From Xylaria sp. FL1777 (taxonomy: Eukaryota; Ascomycota; Sordariomycetes; Xylariales; Xylariaceae): 33,504 nucleotides of DNA. Positions 23,368 to 33,504 of this stretch are shown piece by piece (position 1 is the stretch's first letter; each line of letters begins with the position of its first letter). The position numbers and the translations under genes are program-made. Location of the stretch: contig MU400838.1 in NCBI GenBank assembly GCA_022578965.1, forward strand, positions 1-33,504. The letters run 5' to 3'. The notes under the pieces were generated by a model, which searched no databases, was not told the DNA's origin, and saw only the letters and a program-made list of their open reading frames with translations.

Positions 23368-25964
23368 GCTGTCTTCTCACTTCTTTCATCCGCCCTTAAG
23401 TGCGCTCCTTGTCGTTTAGTTCCGCGTGCTGAAGAGCCTGGACGAGAATTTTGCGTCATACAAGGCTTGGAGCGTCGTCTACTTGAGTTGTGCGAGCTAG
23501 TGATTGTTGGCCGCGGACGAAACCGGCACGGGGCAAGAGGAAATATCCCCTCGCAACACCAGAGTTGTTCTTATCGCGAACCTTAGACGAATAAACCGAC
23601 AGACGCCAGATCTCAACTTTATTTTCGAGACAGCAGAACTCAAACAAACTCAATTCGATCTTGGAAGGCAAGGCAAGGCAAACTCTAGATAAGCAATGGG
23701 TTGGGGAAGGGATCTCCAGAAAGTTTAAATTCTTTCCCCGTGTCCTCCACCGAGGTTCTGGCTTACTTAGCAACTCGATCCGCAAACTGACTTCTTCGCC
23801 GCCTCCTGATTTTCTAGTGTCGTGCTTAGTTAGTTGCCCCTCCCCCTCTGTCTCCCCGGTGGCCTTATTACGCTCTCCTCCACAGCCCATTACGTACACG
23901 AAAGCACACGAAGGCACGCGTATTTGACAGTGTGCGGCAAATCAAGGGGCGTGTTCGTCCAAAGCGGCATCGTCCACAGTACATATCAGGTACGCGCTTG
24001 GACCTAATTCGTGGGCCGGGGGCGGGCTCGACTCCACAGGTGGTCACATTTTTCGTTGGGGGTGAGAGGTTGAGATCAACATGCTGGGTTATTATGTGTA
24101 ATAGTGATAATAGCGATGATGATTCCGTCTTATTTCTTTGCAGCTCGGGATCCATCTCTTACCTCAGCGGAACTAGGGTCCCCAGGCTTACCTACATTGG
24201 GACCCATAGCACCGATCATGTACGGCGAGGGCATCACTGCCCTATCTAGTGTGAGTGCATCCAACTGTAAAGTATTATTAGCAATCTCGCCATGTCCAGT
24301 GGCTAACTGGTTATCCTTAGCTGCTGTCTACACGTCGACATCATGCCTGACAATGCGGCTCTTGTGGGCAAGGATCAAACAAGCTTTCTAGAGTCTGTAG
24401 GGGGGCTTCGGGAGTGCTGACTCGTCTGCCGAATTGCCGGAGCCCTACTGTAACTGGAAATCATGAAGTCACTACTGCTTACAGGGAACCGATTGGCCGC
24501 AGCCACTTCCGTGTGGGCTCGTCGGCTTCTAGAAAAATTCCTCACTGATCGTCTCACGCGTCCGCGCAAATCAGTAGGCACTAGGCTTCATTCGCAGAGC
24601 CCAGCCCCCAAACTAGTATAGCACTGTAAGTAAAAATATCCCGGCACAGCCGAGACAGTATGCGTAGACAATCTGACCACCCATAGAGCTAGACTCAATA
24701 AGAAAGGTTGTTGCACAGCACCGGTATACTCCGGAATCGAAACCCGAGAGGCTTAGTTGTTGGTATTTGCTGGGGAGGGTACATCATGGAAGCCCTACCG
24801 ATACGTCACCGTCTACAACCCGTCGAAGACCCTATCGTACAGCTACCTACTGCATAGGGACTTGATAGGGACTGGCCCACGTAGAGAGTGGGCTTCAAAC
24901 CTACGTAGTATGTACTGTACTTTATGTAGACGTCTAGATAGAGATTCAGCTAAGGAAACGTTGCAGAGCATCTCCACTTCTCCGCGATCGTATCCAAGAT
25001 ATAAGGTAAGCATGTAGCGTAGTAGCTCTAGCATCACGCGTAAGACAAAATCATGGTATGGTTCCACTATGATATGGCAAGAGAGTCAATAATCTGCTGT
25101 TAAGAGATTCGCCTTCTTGTTTTGGCAAAGCAGACAATAGCACGGCACATAAGTTTCGCCATCCATCCAGGTATTAAACTATTTCTTATTAGTTTTCTGC
25201 ATTTTCCATCCGTTTGCGTCGCGTAGTGGAATATAGCTCTGTATCGAAACCGACTAGCGAGTAATGCACCTACAGTAGGAGGGGATCCGAGAGCCTGGTT
25301 CACGCTTGTAGCCAATCTTAGAAGCTTTCGAGAAATTCTACCGGAACGCAACGAATGTCTAGCGTATATGACGAGAGGGGTTCCACATCAGGAGACCCTT
25401 CATTGCTGGGGGGACTACCTGAACATGTCGTGCGAATTGACCTCTTGTAGAATGGCTCTATTGAAGTGTATCGAACGATGAACACGTAGGCGGTATGGGT
25501 AGCAAACCAAATTACGCGCCTTATTTCCATAAGGCCGGTAAGATGGGGACTGGTTTTATAGCCGCCTGATGTATCCCCTCATTCTATATAATACTGTTAG
25601 TATAGGCACTCAAATCAGCCTCAAGAGATGATTCGGGGGTTTTAATCCGACTTCTCCAACTCCGTGTCAAAGTTGTCGTGGTCTCGGCCGCCTTCTTCCA
25701 ACTAGCCATTTAGCCAGAATTTCCGTGCTGACTTGCTTCAAAGGACTGCATACTCTTCTGGCATTGTAGGTCCGCGTGCCAATATAGCTTGCTTATTACC
25801 CTATCTAGGCGTTGATGAGAATGGGTTGATATTATCTTCAAAGGGTTATGCCTTGGTAGAAATTAACCCTATCAGAAATATAAAAAGGCGTTAGTTATGT
25901 ACTGTCGTATCATGATTTTGATGGGTGTTTACGCCTATTTACGCCGCTCCGGCTCAAGTCCAAG
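23368..25964. promoter_or_regulatory. Divergent intergenic region, permease and GMC gene
   Basis: About 2.6 kb lies between the two divergent start codons. The half near the permease contains CT/AG-rich tracts, including GGCAAGGCAAGGCAA around 23665, and is likely its promoter and leader. No convincing gene was found between; frames are short and unrelated to known families. Confidence 0.4.
25879..25886 (+). promoter_or_regulatory. Probable TATA box of the GMC gene
   Basis: TATAAAAA starts 86 bp before the ATG at 25965, a usual distance for a fungal TATA element with a short leader. Confidence 0.5.
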
Positions 25965-28157
25965 ATGCTTCGTCAGCTACTTGCCGCCGGGCTTTTCATA
26001 GCCGCTGGAACGCTCGTTGAGGCTTCAGCAGAAAGCTATGATTACATCGTAGTAGGATCAGGTCCCGGTGGTGCTCCATTAGCAGCAAACCTGGCCCGCG
26101 CAGGATATAGTGTGGCCCTGCTTGAAGCGGGAATCGACCTGGGCAACAACAAGAACTTCTCGGAGATAGCCAACTTCATCGCAGCGGGCAATGATGAAAA
26201 GTCTCGGTGGGATTTCTTTGTCAGGCATTCCGACGACAAAGCGCGCGAAGCCAAGTATGAGAAGACCACATGGCGGACCGCTAACGGCAACTTCTACGTC
26301 GGACTTGATCCACCAAAAGGTTCAACACGCCTTGGAATCTATTATCCTCGAGCGGCAACACTCGGAGGTTGTGCGATGCATAATGGTGGGATCTGCACAC
26401 TTCCGAACGACGCTGACTGGGATTACATCGCCCAAATCACGGGCGATGACGGTTGGCTAGCGAGTAATATGCGCAAGTATTTCGAAAAGAGTGAGTAGAT
26501 TCAGGCTCTCTCCCCCTTCACTTCAGTCATGGTCGAGAAGACCAGCAACCAATTCGATCTGTACTACTTCCTACAACGGCCCTATACTTTTGGAATCACT
26601 GGAACCAATTGAAGTGATTACTGACTCTGGATGTCGTAGTGGAAGCAAATGAGTATATGCCACCTGATACGCCTGGCCACGGATATGATGGCTACGTCAA
26701 CACAACAATTAGTGATCCGTCTTTTATGAAGGAAAATTCCGATTTTCAGAAGCTCACAAGCCAGCTCATTTCACATGCAGGAGGTGATGCTGCACGAGAC
26801 ATCAATGCTCTGGATCAAGACCGTGACCAGGCTACCGGAGTCTTTGGGCTGGCTAGCCATGCAGACAGGAATGGCAAACGAGCTGGCACAAATACATTTC
26901 TGAAAAGGACATTGTCCGATCCCGCTAAATTTAACTTGACGATTCAACTGGAAACTCTCGTGACTAGAATCATCATTAACTGGAAAGCTGGAGAACCCAG
27001 TGCAGTCGGGGTGGAAGTCCTGAAAGGTTCCCATCAGTACGAGGTTAGCAAGCTGCAATTTCATCCATTCGTCCGACATATTCCAGGGGTCAAGATTCGC
27101 GTAATTAGCCATGATCTTAGTCGCTTTTGCTCTAGGCTGTCGAGCGCGCTAAACTTTTTTTTCTTTACTAACCAGCAACTGCTAACCATTGTCTGTATAG
27201 GCCGACCCTTTCTATGACTCGACTAAGCAAGGTAAATTTGGTCGAATATTCGCTCGGAAGGAAGTCATCATCGCGGGCGGGACCTTCAATTCGCCTCAGA
27301 TCCTTAAGCTGAGTGGTATTGGGCCGGCAAAAGAATTACGGAAATTCCATATCCCGGTGGTTAAAGAGCTTGAGGGAGTTGGCGAGAACCTCGGTGACAA
27401 CTATGAAGCAGGCCTTCAATCATTAGCTAGTAAGCCTCTCAACGGCTCTGCGGGGGCTCTGGTTTCTGTCTTCTTGAAAACTCCCACGGCACGCAAGAAT
27501 CGAAACATTCAAGCATGGTGCGGCGGCTTTTCGTTCGAGGGGTTCTGGCCGGGGTTCCCCGCCGAGTATGGCCCAAACCAATACGAGGTGAGTGTAGACA
27601 TATAAAGATATATAACTATTCTCACGACTTATGTCACTGACTCGACTTGGAAATAGTGCGCCATAGTACACATCAATCCACGCTCGCAGGCTGGATATGT
27701 ACGGTTGCGCTCAAATGACCCCCGGGAGATGCCAGACATCAATTTGAACTTCTTCGAAAAGGACGGAGATAAAGATCTAACAGAGCTTCTCGATGCCGTA
27801 AAGACATTCCGTGCAGCGCTCAATTCGGCCGGCGCACCCATCACGCCGTTTGACGAGAGGCATCCGTGCCCTGGTGTAAATAAAAACTGCACCGACGCTG
27901 CACAGAAGGAGTTTATCAAGCTCCAATCCTACTCACATCACGCAACAAGCACTTGTGCGATCGGTCCCGCCCATGACCCGATGGCGGTTTTAGATTCCAA
28001 GTTCAGAGTCCATGGCGTGGGAAATTTGCGTGTCGTAGACGCGTCTGCTTTTCCTAGAGTTCCCGGCGCGTTTCCCGTCTGCCCAACATTCATGCTCGCA
28101 GAGAAGGCTACAGCAGATATTCTAGCTGACCTTGAAGAGAAGAAAGGAGATAATTAG
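25965..28157 (+). CDS. Secreted GMC-family flavoprotein
   Basis: An FAD-dependent glucose-methanol-choline oxidoreductase fold. Exons 25965-26490, 26640-27043, 27201-27587 and 27657-28157; introns of 149, 157 and 69 bp are GT-AG and keep the frame, giving 605 residues. Residues 1 to about 22 form a signal peptide ending near VEASA, so secretion is likely. The ADP-binding motif is VVGSGPGGAPLAANLARAGY (GxGxxG at 31-36) with Glu at the strand end (LLEAG). The second signature is clear in AGGTFNSPQILKLSGIGP. The C-terminal domain has the expected His (SHHATSTCAIG, about 532-533) and RVHGVGNLRVVDASAFPRV. Oddity: where alcohol and sugar oxidases carry the second catalytic His or Asn (as in GNTNAP or GHTQAP) this protein has PGAFPVCPT, so that residue is absent. 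The same kind of C-terminus occurs, as I recall, in versicolorin B synthase-like members, which cyclise rather than oxidise. The substrate cannot be inferred. Confidence 0.92.
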
Positions 28158-28311
28158 GCATTGATGATAGGTAGCATGGCCCGTAGGGTTATATAGGTAC
28201 ATTAGACATTTATATGTGCTTGCTTATCGTTTCAATTCGATGGGTCATGAATACACATGGAGCTGAGTGCAGTTGATGTTGTAGCAGCATTGAGATATTA
28301 ATAGATAGGTA

Positions 28312-28429
28312 CTGATTACGTGGGGCCGATAATGGCTCGTTAGGTAAAGTGCCGCCTCGACGAGATCTCTCTTTTGATCCCCGAGGGATCGCCTTACCTA
28401 ACGAGCTATAATCGGCCCTACGTAATTAG
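28312..28429. mobile_element. Small MITE-like element with long terminal inverted repeats
   Basis: The left arm 28315-28347 and right arm 28394-28426 are reverse complements over 33 bases with three mismatches; with CTG/CTA outside, the repeat extends to about 36 bases (28312-28429). The arms contain GGGCCGATTATAGCTCGTTA-like sequence. The roughly 46-bp centre has a second small hairpin (GATCC/GGATC). No coding capacity. The size and structure fit a non-autonomous DNA transposon, but I see no clear target-site duplication, so a fixed stem-loop remains possible. Confidence 0.6.
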
Positions 28430-28504
28430 CCCAAGCTAGCCGATTATCTCTTATTTTGGAATGTCCATAATTGGTAGCTTCGGCTAACCCTAAATGAAGC
28501 GGCA

Positions 28505-28909
28505 ATGGACTACGAGGACTTGGTCCAAGAGAATCGAGAGTTGGCTATACAAGTGGGAATCCTTAATTGCCAACAGGATTTACCGCAGGCGGTTCTGCAC
28601 GGTTCCGGTCGGCAGGATGACCCGAACGACCGACTGAACAGATTTTTCGCCTGTATTATTCGAGCTATAACTACAGCTGCGGCGGCGATAGTTGTTGCCT
28701 GGTTTTTTCACCGGGCTGGACTACGTTGGGAAGAAATTGAATACCTTGCTGGAAGAATGCAGCGCGGAGGTTACTTTCTGCGAGAGGCCGTGCGCCGGCT
28801 CGCCCCACCAATACGGAATGCTCCCGCGGCTTTGCGACGGTTGGTGGTACAAGCAGTACCTACTAATAAGGTACCCACCCATAGACACCATAGTTTATCG
28901 ATAAGATAA
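28505..28909 (+). CDS. Doubtful small ORF with a hydrophobic segment
   Basis: 134 codons, beginning 75 bp after the inverted-repeat element. Residues about 1-35 are acidic and helical (MDYEDLVQENRELAIQV), a short Ala/Ile/Val segment (about 54-68, IIRAITTAAAAIVVAWFF) could span a membrane, and the tail is Arg-rich. No family is recognised, no intron is needed, and there is no clear promoter. It may be a genuine small orphan gene, part of a larger mobile element, or a chance frame. Confidence 0.35.
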   Translation: MDYEDLVQENRELAIQVGILNCQQDLPQAVLHGSGRQDDPNDRLNRFFACIIRAITTAAAAIVVAWFFHRAGLRWEEIEYLAGRMQRGGYFLREAVRRLAPPIRNAPAALRRLVVQAVPTNKVPTHRHHSLSIR

Positions 28910-29164
28910 GATAAAGATTTTCCGGCAACTTTACCATGCTCCACGAGATTGCCATCGCGATTGAGAGGTAGACAAGCTTGTTCAGCCTACCCCCACCATC
29001 GTTTGACCAAGGTAGTCTTTCTATCCCTTGAGCGACGACGAGGCTAACGAAAAGTACGGTGGTTTCGTTGCGATTCACCCCCTTTCGTTAGTGATTATAT
29101 CTTTTATTTTCAAGAATCCGTGAGCTAGATCAAGTATTAGTAGACTCTCGATTCTACGGTCAAA

Positions 29165-32090
29165 ATGCCAAAGCGAAAGGTGACGGCAGCAGAGAAGGTC
29201 GAGGGTCTCGCTGTTCTTCAGTGGAAGCTGAGAAAAGATCCTCTAGCATACCAGACGTAGGTGAAAATTTACTATTCCCTACTCAATTCTAGTTGTCAGA
29301 ATTCGAGTAGAATATCACGTTCTGCTCTATATGTGGTCTTTCTTCATTCATGACTCTCTAAATATTGAACGATGTTTGCTGATTTCCGTTCGACAGGGAA
29401 TTTACGGGTTCGTTCAATATCGGGCGCCCGAAAGACGTCAGTCGAGCTAACATTAGTATCAAGAGCTCTGGCAACACTTCGATTCGGCGCGCGAAAGAGT
29501 CCTCGCAGATCCGTTGGGCGTAGATGCCGAGTCGCTCGCTACGGTTAGTTTTTATTCTCTCACCCCCAACATCCACTTAGGAACGTAACTCTAACATTGT
29601 CTAGTTTAGGGAACACATGGATTTGATCGCGCATTGCGCCGAAAAATACCCCGATATCACAGCTACCTTTCCAGATAGTCTCAGAGACATCCTGACGACA
29701 CACCATGCGACGCTCGATCCAACGCTCCGAGAGAAGATTGTTACTAGTCTTTCACTTTTAAGAAGGAAAGAGGTGATAGATAGTGCTTATTTGCTGCCTA
29801 TTTTCTGGTCTCTTCTCGTTTCTACACCGAGTAAAACATTGAGAGCCTTGCTCTACCAAAAAATCATCAGCGACGTACGGGAGACCAACACAAGAGCCAA
29901 AAACCATAAAGTTAACCGAACATTGCAACAAGCGCTCTACAATCTCGTTATGGACAGATCTACACCTAAAGCACTATGGGCCGTAAAGGTTATACGAGAC
30001 CTCTGGAGGCGCAGTGTCTGGGACGATGCGAAACCAGTTGATATAATGAGACAGGCTACTATGAGCGATGACCCCAAAACAGTAGCGAGTGCTGTTAAGT
30101 TTTTCCTCGGTAGTGATAGAGAGCGAGAAGAATTTGAGGATGAAAGCAGTGACGAAGAGGCGGTTGACGTCCGCAAAGTTAAACACCAGATCGGCATCAA
30201 CAAAAAGACCAAGAAATCAAAGAAGATTCTTGAAAAAGCCACGGAGAAGGTCAAGAGGCAAGAGCGGAAAAAGAACGCGAATCAGCAACTCAATTTTTCT
30301 GCGTAAGTCTTGACTCTTTCTCTCTCAATCCTACATTATTATGTCCAATATACATACTAATTCTTGTGCTTAGTCTGCATCTCCTCCTAGACCCTCAAGG
30401 ATTTTGCGAGTCGCTCTTCGAGAAGCATTTGCAGAATAAAAAGTCAAAGCTTCCGTTAGAAACTAAGCTCGCTATTTTGCAGCTTGTTACTCGTTTAGTT
30501 GGCCTTCACAAGCTCGTAGGACTACCGTGCCAAGATACCTTGCGTTCATGCTAGCTAACACTTCCTGTAGACAATCCTACCCCTATATTCTTATTTTACT
30601 TCTCATCTTACTCCTCGACAACAATCCGTAACATCATTCATGGCATCACTTGCAGTATGTATTCTCGACGTATCTTAAAAACATACCTGCACGAAGGGAA
30701 CCTACCCCTAAGCTCATAATTTTAGTTCATTAAAAATTACATCGTATACCATGCTAACTTCATAAACACAGCAAGCGACACACTCCCTTGTGCCACCTGA
30801 GACGATTGAGGTGTTGCTACAAAAGATTGCGAATGAATTTGTCTCTGAGGCATCGAACGTGGAAGTTGTGAGTTTGACCGCTTCTTGAGCTTGTCATTTT
30901 CATATGAGATTCTTGCATCTTCAAGAAGCAACTTCATTTCCCCGTTAGCTAACCCATATAGTGTGCTGCCGGAATCAACGCTATTCGCGAAGTTTGTTAG
31001 TCTAAAAGTTTATAAAATTCTTCAGTCGGAAAGCTGACTTTAAAAGGCGTGCGTCAACCTTTAGCGATGAATGAAACATTACTGCAAGATTTGGTAGAGG
31101 TAAATTAGCCCCTATCTTACGGTTTTCTCTACAGTTTTCAAGGACACTGTAATAGCTGACAATCTCTCATAGTACCGCAAAAGTAAAGATAAGGGAGTAT
31201 CAATGGCAGCAAAGGGTCTTCTCTCACTTTATCGAGAACAGGGTGCTGAAATGCTGAGAAAGAAGGATCGTGGCAAGGATGCAACGATTGGGCTCAAGAC
31301 CGGCGAAGTGAAACAACAGAAGTTTGGTGAAGAACAAATCGGTGAGATTGAAGGTCTCGAATTATTAGCGAAGTGGAAAGAAGAGAAGAAGAGGAAACGG
31401 GCGGAGAAAGGACTGCCGGATGATCCTGATGCTACTGAGAAGAACGAAGAGGAAGACGACGATGGATTCAATGAAAGCGACTGGGAAGTTGCCTCAACCG
31501 ACAGCGACGAGTCTGGCGAGTGGATACGTGTTGCTGAATCTGATGATGAGGCTGAGCCCGAGCCGAAGAAGCGGAAAGTAGACGAAGAGGCAGAGCAAGA
31601 GGAGAATAAAAATTCTCCCGAGGAACAAATCGACTTCATGAAGCTTGCGACAACCCAATTACTAACACCAGCTGACCTTGCCAAGCTCAAAGAATTGAGG
31701 CTAGAGGCCAGTATCAATAAGGCAATGGGAAGCAACAAACGGAAAGAAATAGAAACTCGCCACATGGATGAGGGATTGACGGCAGAGCAGATCGAGGCAC
31801 CGGCGAAGCTACGGAAGAGCACTAAAGAGGAGCGAATAGCGTTAGCAAAAGAGGGCAAACCGAACAGAGAAGAACACAAGTCCACAGCTGCTATTAGGAA
31901 GTCAAAGAAGGAAGCAGAGGGAAAGTCGACCACAAACAAGGAGAAGGCTCGCAAGAAGAATTTCCTGATGACTCTCGGCAAGGCCAAGGCGAAGCAGAAA
32001 CGCAGTCTCGTGGCAACAAGAAATATCCTCAAGGCCCACGTTGAACGCAGCAAGTCGGGTGGAAGACGACGAAATGGAAAATCGAGGTAG
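29165..32090 (+). CDS. SDA1: SDA1, 60S ribosome-assembly factor
   Basis: The conserved nuclear protein Sda1, needed for maturation and export of pre-60S particles and linked in yeast to actin organisation and G1 progression. I place ten exons: 29165-29256, 29397-29407, 29464-29543, 29605-30302, 30374-30515, 30571-30654, 30772-30867, 30962-30995, 31047-31099 and 31173-32090. All joins keep the frame and give 735 residues, near the 767 of yeast. The order of conserved blocks is complete: RKDPLAYQTEFTELWQHF at the start; DPTLREKIVTSLSLLRRKEV; DLWRRSVWDD; FFLGSDREREE; LNFSALHLLLDPQGF; LYSYFTSHLTPRQ; HSLVPPETIEVLLQKIANEF; AAGINAIREVCVRQPLAM; VEYRKSKDKGVSMAAKGL; LLAKWKEEKKRKR; an acidic DWEVASTDSDESGEW; TPADLAKLKELRLE; TTNKEKARKKNFLM. 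The tail is strongly basic. Exon 2 is only 11 nt (GGAATTTACGG). Start ATG has A at -3 (AAAATGCC). Confidence 0.93.
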
Positions 32091-32745
32091 TCTTGAGATC
32101 AACTGGTAGATATTCTTTGACGTGGGGTTGGTCTGATCTGAAATACACAAGTCTACTTATCAGATGCTTCTGTCTATTGACGCTATGTTCAATATCTCAG
32201 TGCTAAATCCGAATTTCACGTCTTATCAACCTATCAAGTCACATGTCGAAATTATATAACCTAAATTAGCGACACAGATAAAGCAGTGGCTAGCAAAGCT
32301 GACGCTTGAGGATACGACAGCAACTTGTGCTAACTGAGAGCTATACACTACCTACGCCAAGCTATCTACCACCGGGAGGAACTCTGATCCAAGCCGCCCT
32401 ATAACTTAACGAGCGCTGCCTTAGTCGTAAAATATCGTAAATGGGAGCATTCTAGTCGAGTTGCGTTGTGAGATTGTATCTTGAGTATATTGTACTCGTT
32501 CCAGTAACTTGTTCAGTCTAAGGTAGAACATAGCTCCTTAAGACAGATGAATAATTGCACATCTTACACGGGATATTAACGGGATATTGTCGCACTGGAT
32601 TATAGTTCAAGGTCGATAGCAACGGACTTCCCCATCAAGACCGGGCCAATAGGTTCGTGTTATGTGTAAACTCTATACCCAACAGCAATACACAAAGCAT
32701 ATATAGCCATTTAACCTTCCATCCCCGTAAGAAACCAACACTAAA
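32091..32745. other. Intergenic region after SDA1
   Basis: About 650 bp with no gene seen. It contains the SDA1 3' end and the 5' flank of the Pol III-type unit. Confidence 0.45.
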
Positions 32746-32883
32746 TGGCCGAGTTGGTACGGCCTAGCGAAGCATCTCTCTACCTAATATCCTTACTGAG
32801 CGTCAGCGTCAGCGTCAGCGTCAGCGTCAGCATCCTTACTCTGTATCGCTAGGCACTGGGGGTTCGATTCCCTCGTTGGCCAA
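32746..32883 (+). ncRNA. tRNA-like Pol III transcription unit with internal hexamer array
   Basis: TGGCCGAGTTGG at 32746-32757 is a perfect A-box match, and GGTTCGATTCC at 32861-32871 a perfect B box; a T7 run at 32889-32895 follows. The ends pair as a tRNA acceptor would: TGGCCGA (32746-32752) with TTGGCCA (32876-32882), one G-T pair included. A T-arm GGGGG-TTCGATT-CCCTC is present. Between the boxes, GCCTAGCGA (32762-32770) and TCGCTAGGC (32846-32854) form a perfect 9-bp stem enclosing the array. A normal D arm and an anticodon loop with T33 cannot be placed, because the A box sits at the very 5' end rather than at position 8. It may be a decayed or rearranged tRNA, a tRNA-derived SINE-like unit, or a novel small RNA. 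No anticodon can be assigned. Confidence 0.5.
32799..32834 (+). repeat. AGCGTC hexamer tandem array
   Basis: Five perfect AGCGTC units (32799-32828) and a sixth variant AGCATC. The 9-base direct repeat ATCCTTACT flanks it (32789-32797 and 32832-32840), suggesting that the array arose by duplication and slippage within the Pol III-type unit. Confidence 0.9.
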
Positions 32884-32888
32884 AATCA

Positions 32889-32895
32889 TTTTTTT
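32889..32895 (+). terminator. Pol III-type T-run terminator
   Basis: Seven consecutive T start seven bases after the paired 3' end of the tRNA-like unit; further T runs follow. This is the usual Pol III stop signal. Confidence 0.55.
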
Positions 32896-33416
32896 CCCTT
32901 TTTCCCCCTTTAACCCCCCTTTATTACTACCCCGTGATGCCATCAACATCTAGACTACAGCGACATTTTTATGTACTGTTCCAAAATCTATTAAAAGGGG
33001 AGTGAAATAGCATTTTACTTTAGAATAGATTGAATTTTTGTTGTTCTTGTAGGTACCTAGGTATGAGCACACATACCGGCCACGGCTACGAGGTGTGGAG
33101 GCCCCGTCACGGCGAGACTCCACCAAAACGGACTCGTGATGCCGGCCGCCCAATGTCATTGTACGCAGTTGCACCAGCGAATATGTGGTTCGTCGGATAA
33201 CTGGCATGATATTTGAACCCCGCCTTGATTAGCCACTTATCCCAGCACTGGGGAACAAGCCGCTTGGCTGGGTTAATAAGTAGCCAGACCGTTCCGGCGC
33301 GCTTCATCTTGTTGAGCAGAGAACGGGGGAAAACGCCGAAACCCTCGTTCGTGGAGTAAGTTCATAGTGGCGCCATGTGCATGTAATGGTAAGTTTCCTA
33401 AATAACACTAGCGCGC
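32896..33416. other. Stretch without a recognised gene
   Basis: T/C-rich for the first 50 bases, then ordinary sequence. The segment about 33060-33330 is more GC-rich and open for about 66 codons on the - strand, and may be a transposon scrap, but I recognise no domain. Confidence 0.35.
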
Positions 33417-33437
33417 GGGGGGGGGGGGGGGGGGGGG
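33417..33437 (+). repeat. Homopolymer of 21 G
   Basis: An uninterrupted run of 21 G preceded by GCGCGC, followed within 70 bases by A-rich sequence at the window edge. Such a run is rare in fungal DNA and may mark a repeat edge or an assembly problem. Confidence 0.9.
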
Positions 33438-33504
33438 TGGGTGTCCATCAAACGGGTGATAAACAAAAAATGTAGTTTAATAAAAAATAAAAAAAAAAAA
33501 TTTT

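Noticed and set aside
29408..29463. Frameshift or 20-nt mini-intron in SDA1 near 29440
   Set aside because: First suspected because the open frame does not reach the next conserved block; a 56-bp intron with GTTCGT donor and ATCAAG acceptor gives the expected family spacing without any defect.
30655..30720. Continuation of SDA1 coding after 30655 (frame starting YVFSTYLKN)
   Set aside because: It looks like the family by chance only; the exon 30571-30654 contains the true block LYSYFTSHLTPRQ and ends at a GTATGT donor.
31229..32053. 274-codon - strand frame opposite the last SDA1 exon
   Set aside because: Ser/Phe/Leu-rich low-complexity sequence is the mirror of the Lys/Glu-rich SDA1 tail.
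32799..32834. CRISPR-like array
   Set aside because: The units are a plain tandem hexamer without spacers.

Overview
The window looks like nuclear DNA from a filamentous ascomycete (Pezizomycotina). Genes are split by short introns (about 50-150 bp) with GTAAGT/GTGAGT-type donors, CTAAC/CTGAC branch sites and YAG acceptors. Proteins match typical fungal families, and intergenic DNA is long and rich in TACCTA/GTACC motifs. An almost pure A/T block at the left edge resembles the AT-rich repeat relics left by repeat-induced point mutation (RIP). I cannot name the genus.

Layout: 1-430 is the AT block. 430-4270 shows no convincing gene. 4330-5010 (+) encodes an unknown protein with one C-terminal membrane segment. 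5651-7217 (-) is the mitochondrial succinate-CoA ligase beta subunit (LSC2), resolved here into four exons. Divergent from it, 8020-10083 (+) is a CYP52-like cytochrome P450 whose frame does not join cleanly across one intron. 10571-11425 (+) encodes a basic, acidic-rich, probably nuclear protein. 12250-14282 (-) is an HSF-domain regulator of the Sfl1 type in five exons. About 7.5 kb with few or no genes follows. 21790-23367 (-) is an amino-acid permease of the AAAP/Mtr type. 25965-28157 (+) is a secreted GMC-family flavoprotein lacking the usual second catalytic His/Asn. 28312-28429 is a small inverted-repeat element (MITE-like), followed by a doubtful small ORF. 29165-32090 (+) is the 60S ribosome-assembly factor SDA1, reconstructed as ten exons including an 11-nt microexon. 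32746-32895 is a Pol III-type unit (A box, B box, T-run) with tRNA-like ends and an internal hexanucleotide array. A run of 21 G lies near the right edge.

The genes are a mixture of housekeeping functions (TCA cycle, ribosome assembly), regulation, and accessory metabolism or transport (P450, permease, GMC enzyme). I see no operon-like or biosynthetic-cluster logic: P450 and GMC genes are about 16 kb apart with an unrelated regulator, a gene-poor stretch and a permease between. I did not find a clearly new multi-gene system. The points most worth checking are the Pol III unit at 32746, the P450 frame break, the SDA1 microexon and the altered GMC active site. All exon structures are my reading of splice signals and family conservation; nothing was computed or searched.
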